Of a DNA stretch of 59,244 nucleotides, positions 55,900-59,244 are shown piece after piece. Position numbers and translations under genes: made by a program. The stretch's first letter is position 1, and each line of letters starts with the position of its first letter. The notes beneath the pieces are model-generated. The model made no database searches, was not told the DNA's origin, and saw only the letters and a program-made list of their open reading frames with translations. The DNA is from Chloroflexota bacterium (GTDB lineage Bacteria; Chloroflexota; Anaerolineae; Anaerolineales; Villigracilaceae). The stretch lies in NCBI GenBank assembly GCA_016234485.1, contig JACRBL010000045.1:1-59244 (forward strand), read 5' to 3'.

Positions 55900-55927
55900 T
55901 TGACTATGTTTTGAATTGTTGTATAGT
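55900..55927 (+). promoter_or_regulatory. Promoter of the large secreted M4-type protein
   Basis: TTGACT (55900-55905), 16-bp spacer, TATAGT (55922-55927). Expected leader about 70 nt with AAAGGA before the ATG at 56005. Confidence 0.65.
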
Positions 55928-56004
55928 TAGCCTAATGAAGACAACAGCGGGAAAATTTTCCGCAATGGGTCTCTTGCCCAGGGAACAAGAGAAAGGATTA
56001 AAAA

Positions 56005-59000
56005 ATGAATCGCAAACCGAACTTTCTGAATGTGTTGGTATCCGTGTTGGTTGGGATGACGCTTTTGCTTTCCGCGGCGCAACCCAACCTGGTTTCCGCG
56101 TCTACTGAACTTGGGGGCGGGGATGGCGTTCGGACGAGTGTCCACCCGCAGACGGGGAAGTTGAGTTTCCTCGGGACCGACCCGTCCAGCCCGATCCGCG
56201 TGGATACGGCGATGCGCGCCGACCTTTCGACAGAGGGCCGCGGCATGGCGATTCTGGATGTGTATGGCCCTCAGTTTGGATTGAAGAATCCGCAGGAGGA
56301 ACTCCGCCTGACGTCGACGCGTGAGGCGGAAGGCCGCGGGATGACGAAGTATCAGCAGTTGTATCAGGGCATCCCGGTGATGGCGGGCGAGTTGATCGTC
56401 AACACGAACGCGCAAGGTGGGTTGTTGTCTATCAATGGCGAAGTGTCGCCTGATTTGAATATCTCGATCGCGCCGAGTATTGACGCGGCGCTGGCGCAGA
56501 GTGTGGCTCTGCAAGAGATCGCGAGCGCGTATGGACTTTCTCTCAGTGAAGTCGTTGCGTCAGAACCTGAACTGTGGGTCTACGATGCGCGCCTGATGAA
56601 CGGAGAAGACACGACGCCCGCGCACCTGGTCTGGCGGATGGAGGTCACGTCTGAGAACGCGCCTTTGCGCGAGTTGGTGTTGGTGAACGCGCAGACGGGG
56701 AAGGTTAGTTTGCGTTTCAATCAGATTGATACGGCGTGGGGAGGAAGCCCGTTTGAGCGCGTGGATGGCGATGCCAAGGCTCTTGGGTTTTCTGCGCCTG
56801 TAGACGCGGCTCAAACTTATCGCGCGCCCGCAGGCGGAATTGATGTTCCTCCCGCCGCGCCTGATCCCAGCCTGGATCGGTTTGTGGCGACCACGGGTGT
56901 TGATATTGGTGATTGTTCCGATTATTTAAACCCGTGCGCGACGATTGATTACGCAATTGGCCAATCGGCTGTTGGCGAAAAGATTGGAGTGGCGGAGGGA
57001 ACTTACACTGGCAACGGTTTTCATGTTGTGACTCTGGAAAAAGGCGTCCAATTGTTTGGAGGGTGGGATGTTGATTTTTCTGTGCAAACTGGTTACAGCA
57101 TTATTGATGGAGAAAATGAGCGAAGGGGTATGTATGTTCAAAACACGTGGGCTAAAGAGGCGCGAATTGACCGTTTTATCGTTCAAAATGGCAATACAGT
57201 TTACAACATTAGCGACCCAGGAAGCGGGAACGGAGGAGGGATTAATACGTATCCGTCCGTGACCCTTAGAATTACAAACAGTATCATTCGCAACAACGTG
57301 GCTCCGCGCATTTATCAAAGCGGGGGCGGAATTTATTCCTGGGGCGGCACAATCACAATAGAAAATAGCGCGATAATTCGTAATGAAGCCTATTCGGGTG
57401 GCGGGCTTGATATTCACGGCTCGACTGTCCAACTTAAAAATGTCACTATTAGCGAAAATACAGCCTTGCAATCCTCGGGTGGTTTTTACAATGGGGGCTA
57501 TCTTACTGTTCTCAACTCTACGATCAGTAATAATCACGCGCCCATGACAAATGCTTTTGGCGGGGGTCTTACGATCGAGAACAGCATTGTTGATGCATCA
57601 GGTCCTGCCGCGTGTAGTTTGGCAGGCTATGTAAATGCGGGCGTTAAGTCCAATGGACATAACCTCTTTGATGGTAATTGCACTATGAATTACCATGCTA
57701 CTGATATTGTGTCTGCTTATTTGGGACTTGGCGCAACGCTAACCAAGGGGTATCAACCGCTCCTTGCAGACAGTCCGGCAATTGATAGCGGCAAACCATC
57801 CACCTGTACGAAAACCGACGCACGCGGATTACCACGCGTCGCTTGTGATATTGGGGCGTATGAGTATGCTATCCCTGGGAAACCCACCGCCTTATGGGTA
57901 AATTCAGGAGACAATCAAGTAGAGGGCTTGGGACAGCCTTTTTCATTGCCGCTTAGTATCGTTGTTTTAGATGCAAAGGGAACTCCCATCCCCAAGACCA
58001 GCGTCACATTTACCGCACCGCTGAGCGGAGCAAGCATCGTCTTTGATGAAAGCGGAACCAATGAAATTTCACGAATAACGGATTCTTCTGGCGTAGCGAC
58101 TACGCCTGTTTTCTCGGCCAATACCAGATTTGGTTCTTATCTTGTCACCGCGCGCACACCTTCTATTGCCGAGCCAGCGCATTTTAGTCTAACCAATTTT
58201 TTCTGGGTTGTTGCCCCCGCCATCAATGGAGGGGATGATGCCAATGACTGCCTTTCTCCTGCAACGCCCTGTGCAACCATTCAGGGAGCGCTTAATAAAC
58301 CTGATTTTGAACCCGGCGATAAGATCGGAATTTCAATAGGTGTCTTTAATGGCGATGCCCTGACCTTTACCCAAGATGCAATCTTGCTGGGTGGATGGAA
58401 TACATCGTTCACGAAGCGCAATGGCGCGACCACTCTTAAATACCCGCTTACGATCGCGGAGAAATCAAATGTTCACATCCAAAATTTTTCGATCACAGGC
58501 ATAGATGGAACAGCGATCACGAATCATGGTGATTTGCTGGTTGAAAAAACCTCCATTTATGGCAACAAGGAGGGAATTTACAATGATGGCGATCTAACTG
58601 TGGTCAACAGCACGATCTATGGAAACAAAAACACGGTTAAAAATCCGCCGAGAGCTGGGGGAATCACTGACGCAGGAAAGGCATGGCTGATCAACACGAC
58701 CATTACGGGTAATCGCGGCGGCACCGGCGGTCTGTTTTCCCAGTATGGAACTTACCTTGCAAATACCATTGTTGTAGGTAATTCATCCATTCTTACAAAC
58801 CAACTTGGCGCGGATTGTCGAGCGGCCAATGCTTTTGCCCTCATATCCCTTGACCATAATCTTATCGGGCGTACATCCAGTTTATGTGAGTCGGATTGGG
58901 GCAGCCATGATATTTTGGGGACCAATGCCAGTCCAATTCCAGTATCCCGTGTTCTTGGGGCGCGCCTAAATTCTGCCAATGGAGTGTCTGTTTATCCTTT

Positions 59001-59244
59001 GAAATTAGGAAGTCTCGCCCTTGATGCGGGAAGCGAAGCGGTTATTGGAAGCGGCCTTAATTCATGCGCAGTATCTGACCAGTTGGGCGCTGCCCGTCCG
59101 CAAGGAACGGCCTGCGATATTGGCGCTTCTGAATTTGTGTTCGACATTTACCCATCCGAAGACCTGTTGACCACTTATACGGCCAGGCACGATCGAACCT
59201 TGCCAGGGACTCTCATTTGCTCCGACAGCAATGGCGTCTGTGCA
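56005..59244 (+). CDS. Large secreted protein: thermolysin-type propeptide (FTP-PepSY), two beta-helix regions, Big_1-like domain; probably M4 peptidase domain beyond the edge (3' end missing)
   Basis: 1080 codons are present and the frame is open at the right edge. Residues 1-32 form a signal peptide (Ala-x-Ala end). The FTP propeptide domain (about 90-150) contains MTKYQQLYQGIPVMAGELIV, followed by a PepSY-like part ending LREVLVNAQTGKVSLRF-like sequence (about 160-235). Then come a first parallel beta-helix region (about 290-625; NGGGINTY, IENSAIIRNEAYSGGG, ending DIGAYEY), a Big_1-like Ig domain (about 630-730), and a second beta-helix region (about 735-1045, ending DIGASEF). The last visible residues TYTARHDRTLPGTLICSD look like the N-terminal edge of a thermolysin-like (M4) domain; inference. 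Confidence 0.82.
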   Translation, partial: MNRKPNFLNVLVSVLVGMTLLLSAAQPNLVSASTELGGGDGVRTSVHPQTGKLSFLGTDPSSPIRVDTAMRADLSTEGRGMAILDVYGPQFGLKNPQEELRLTSTREAEGRGMTKYQQLYQGIPVMAGELIVNTNAQGGLLSINGEVSPDLNISIAPSIDAALAQSVALQEIASAYGLSLSEVVASEPELWVYDARLMNGEDTTPAHLVWRMEVTSENAPLRELVLVNAQTGKVSLRFNQIDTAWGGSPFERVDGDAKALGFSAPVDAAQTYRAPAGGIDVPPAAPDPSLDRFVATTGVDIGDCSDYLNPCATIDYAIGQSAVGEKIGVAEGTYTGNGFHVVTLEKGVQLFGGWDVDFSVQTGYSIIDGENERRGMYVQNTWAKEARIDRFIVQNGNTVYNISDPGSGNGGGINTYPSVTLRITNSIIRNNVAPRIYQSGGGIYSWGGTITIENSAIIRNEAYSGGGLDIHGSTVQLKNVTISENTALQSSGGFYNGGYLTVLNSTISNNHAPMTNAFGGGLTIENSIVDASGPAACSLAGYVNAGVKSNGHNLFDGNCTMNYHATDIVSAYLGLGATLTKGYQPLLADSPAIDSGKPSTCTKTDARGLPRVACDIGAYEYAIPGKPTALWVNSGDNQVEGLGQPFSLPLSIVVLDAKGTPIPKTSVTFTAPLSGASIVFDESGTNEISRITDSSGVATTPVFSANTRFGSYLVTARTPSIAEPAHFSLTNFFWVVAPAINGGDDANDCLSPATPCATIQGALNKPDFEPGDKIGISIGVFNGDALTFTQDAILLGGWNTSFTKRNGATTLKYPLTIAEKSNVHIQNFSITGIDGTAITNHGDLLVEKTSIYGNKEGIYNDGDLTVVNSTIYGNKNTVKNPPRAGGITDAGKAWLINTTITGNRGGTGGLFSQYGTYLANTIVVGNSSILTNQLGADCRAANAFALISLDHNLIGRTSSLCESDWGSHDILGTNASPIPVSRVLGARLNSANGVSVYPLKLGSLALDAGSEAVIGSGLNSCAVSDQLGAARPQGTACDIGASEFVFDIYPSEDLLTTYTARHDRTLPGTLICSDSNGVCA

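Overview
The window looks like chromosomal DNA of an uncultured member of the Chloroflexota, most likely class Anaerolineae. This rests on gene content and style rather than on a marker gene: secreted proteins with Thr/Pro-rich linkers after a lipobox, the DUF2157-DUF4401-GDYXXLXY trio, DUF5667/DUF5666 proteins beside an ECF sigma factor, VanW and LytR-CpsA-Psr proteins, a DUF853-type ATPase, and promoters whose -10 box lies only a few bases before the start codon. No rRNA, tRNA, CRISPR array, phage module or conventional insertion sequence was seen.

Layout. 1-2298: 5' part of a large secreted adhesin-like protein (minus strand, running off the left edge). 2406-7430: a pseudo-receiver, a NarL-type response regulator and a 1257-residue sensor kinase. 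7571-14340: SIMPL protein, dual-specificity phosphatase, GMC oxidoreductase, two methyltransferases and a gamma-glutamyltransferase-like enzyme. 14414-20190: lipoprotein, 3-hydroxybutyryl-CoA dehydrogenase, a substrate-binding/VWA protein, SUMF1-like and DinB proteins, interrupted by two near-identical 0.5-kb elements that each carry a four-helix-bundle (S23/IVP-type) gene. 20251-27824: thiolase, degenerate MA-clan peptidase, AlkD, BrnT toxin-antitoxin pair, DUF3048 lipoprotein, DUF4062 protein, HIT hydrolase. 27997-36043: exonuclease VII (xseA-xseB), DUF212, DUF2157/DUF4401/GDYXXLXY, MurJ, HU-related protein. 36206-39811: a type IIG-like restriction-modification enzyme and a DUF559 nuclease. 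39875-47455: DUF4349, Ser/Thr kinase, DMT transporter with a His-rich tail, phospholipase-D-like lipoprotein, ECF sigma factor with DUF5667 partner. 47591-55807: DUF853-type ATPase, small unknown gene, NnrU-like protein, VanW, Trm112-like, HEAT and LCP proteins. 56005-59244: start of a large secreted protein with a thermolysin-type propeptide.

Functionally the window mixes housekeeping (exonuclease VII, MurJ, HU, AlkD, HIT), short-chain acyl-CoA metabolism (thiolase plus hydroxyacyl-CoA dehydrogenase, about 5 kb apart), cell-envelope work (MurJ, VanW, LCP, DUF4349) and signalling (two-component system, Ser/Thr kinase, ECF sigma factor), with scattered defence-type genes.

The most unusual feature is repeat biology. 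Three kinds recur: (i) arrays of degenerate 7-bp units, which end up inside reading frames, encode lipoprotein signal peptides, or supply stop codons; (ii) palindromic elements, two of them inserted in frame in enzyme genes; (iii) two 500-504 bp elements in which a four-helix-bundle gene is bracketed by inverted arrays of one degenerate 8-bp unit. The last is the best candidate for a previously undescribed mobile or selfish system. All calls come from reading the sequence; no database search was run.
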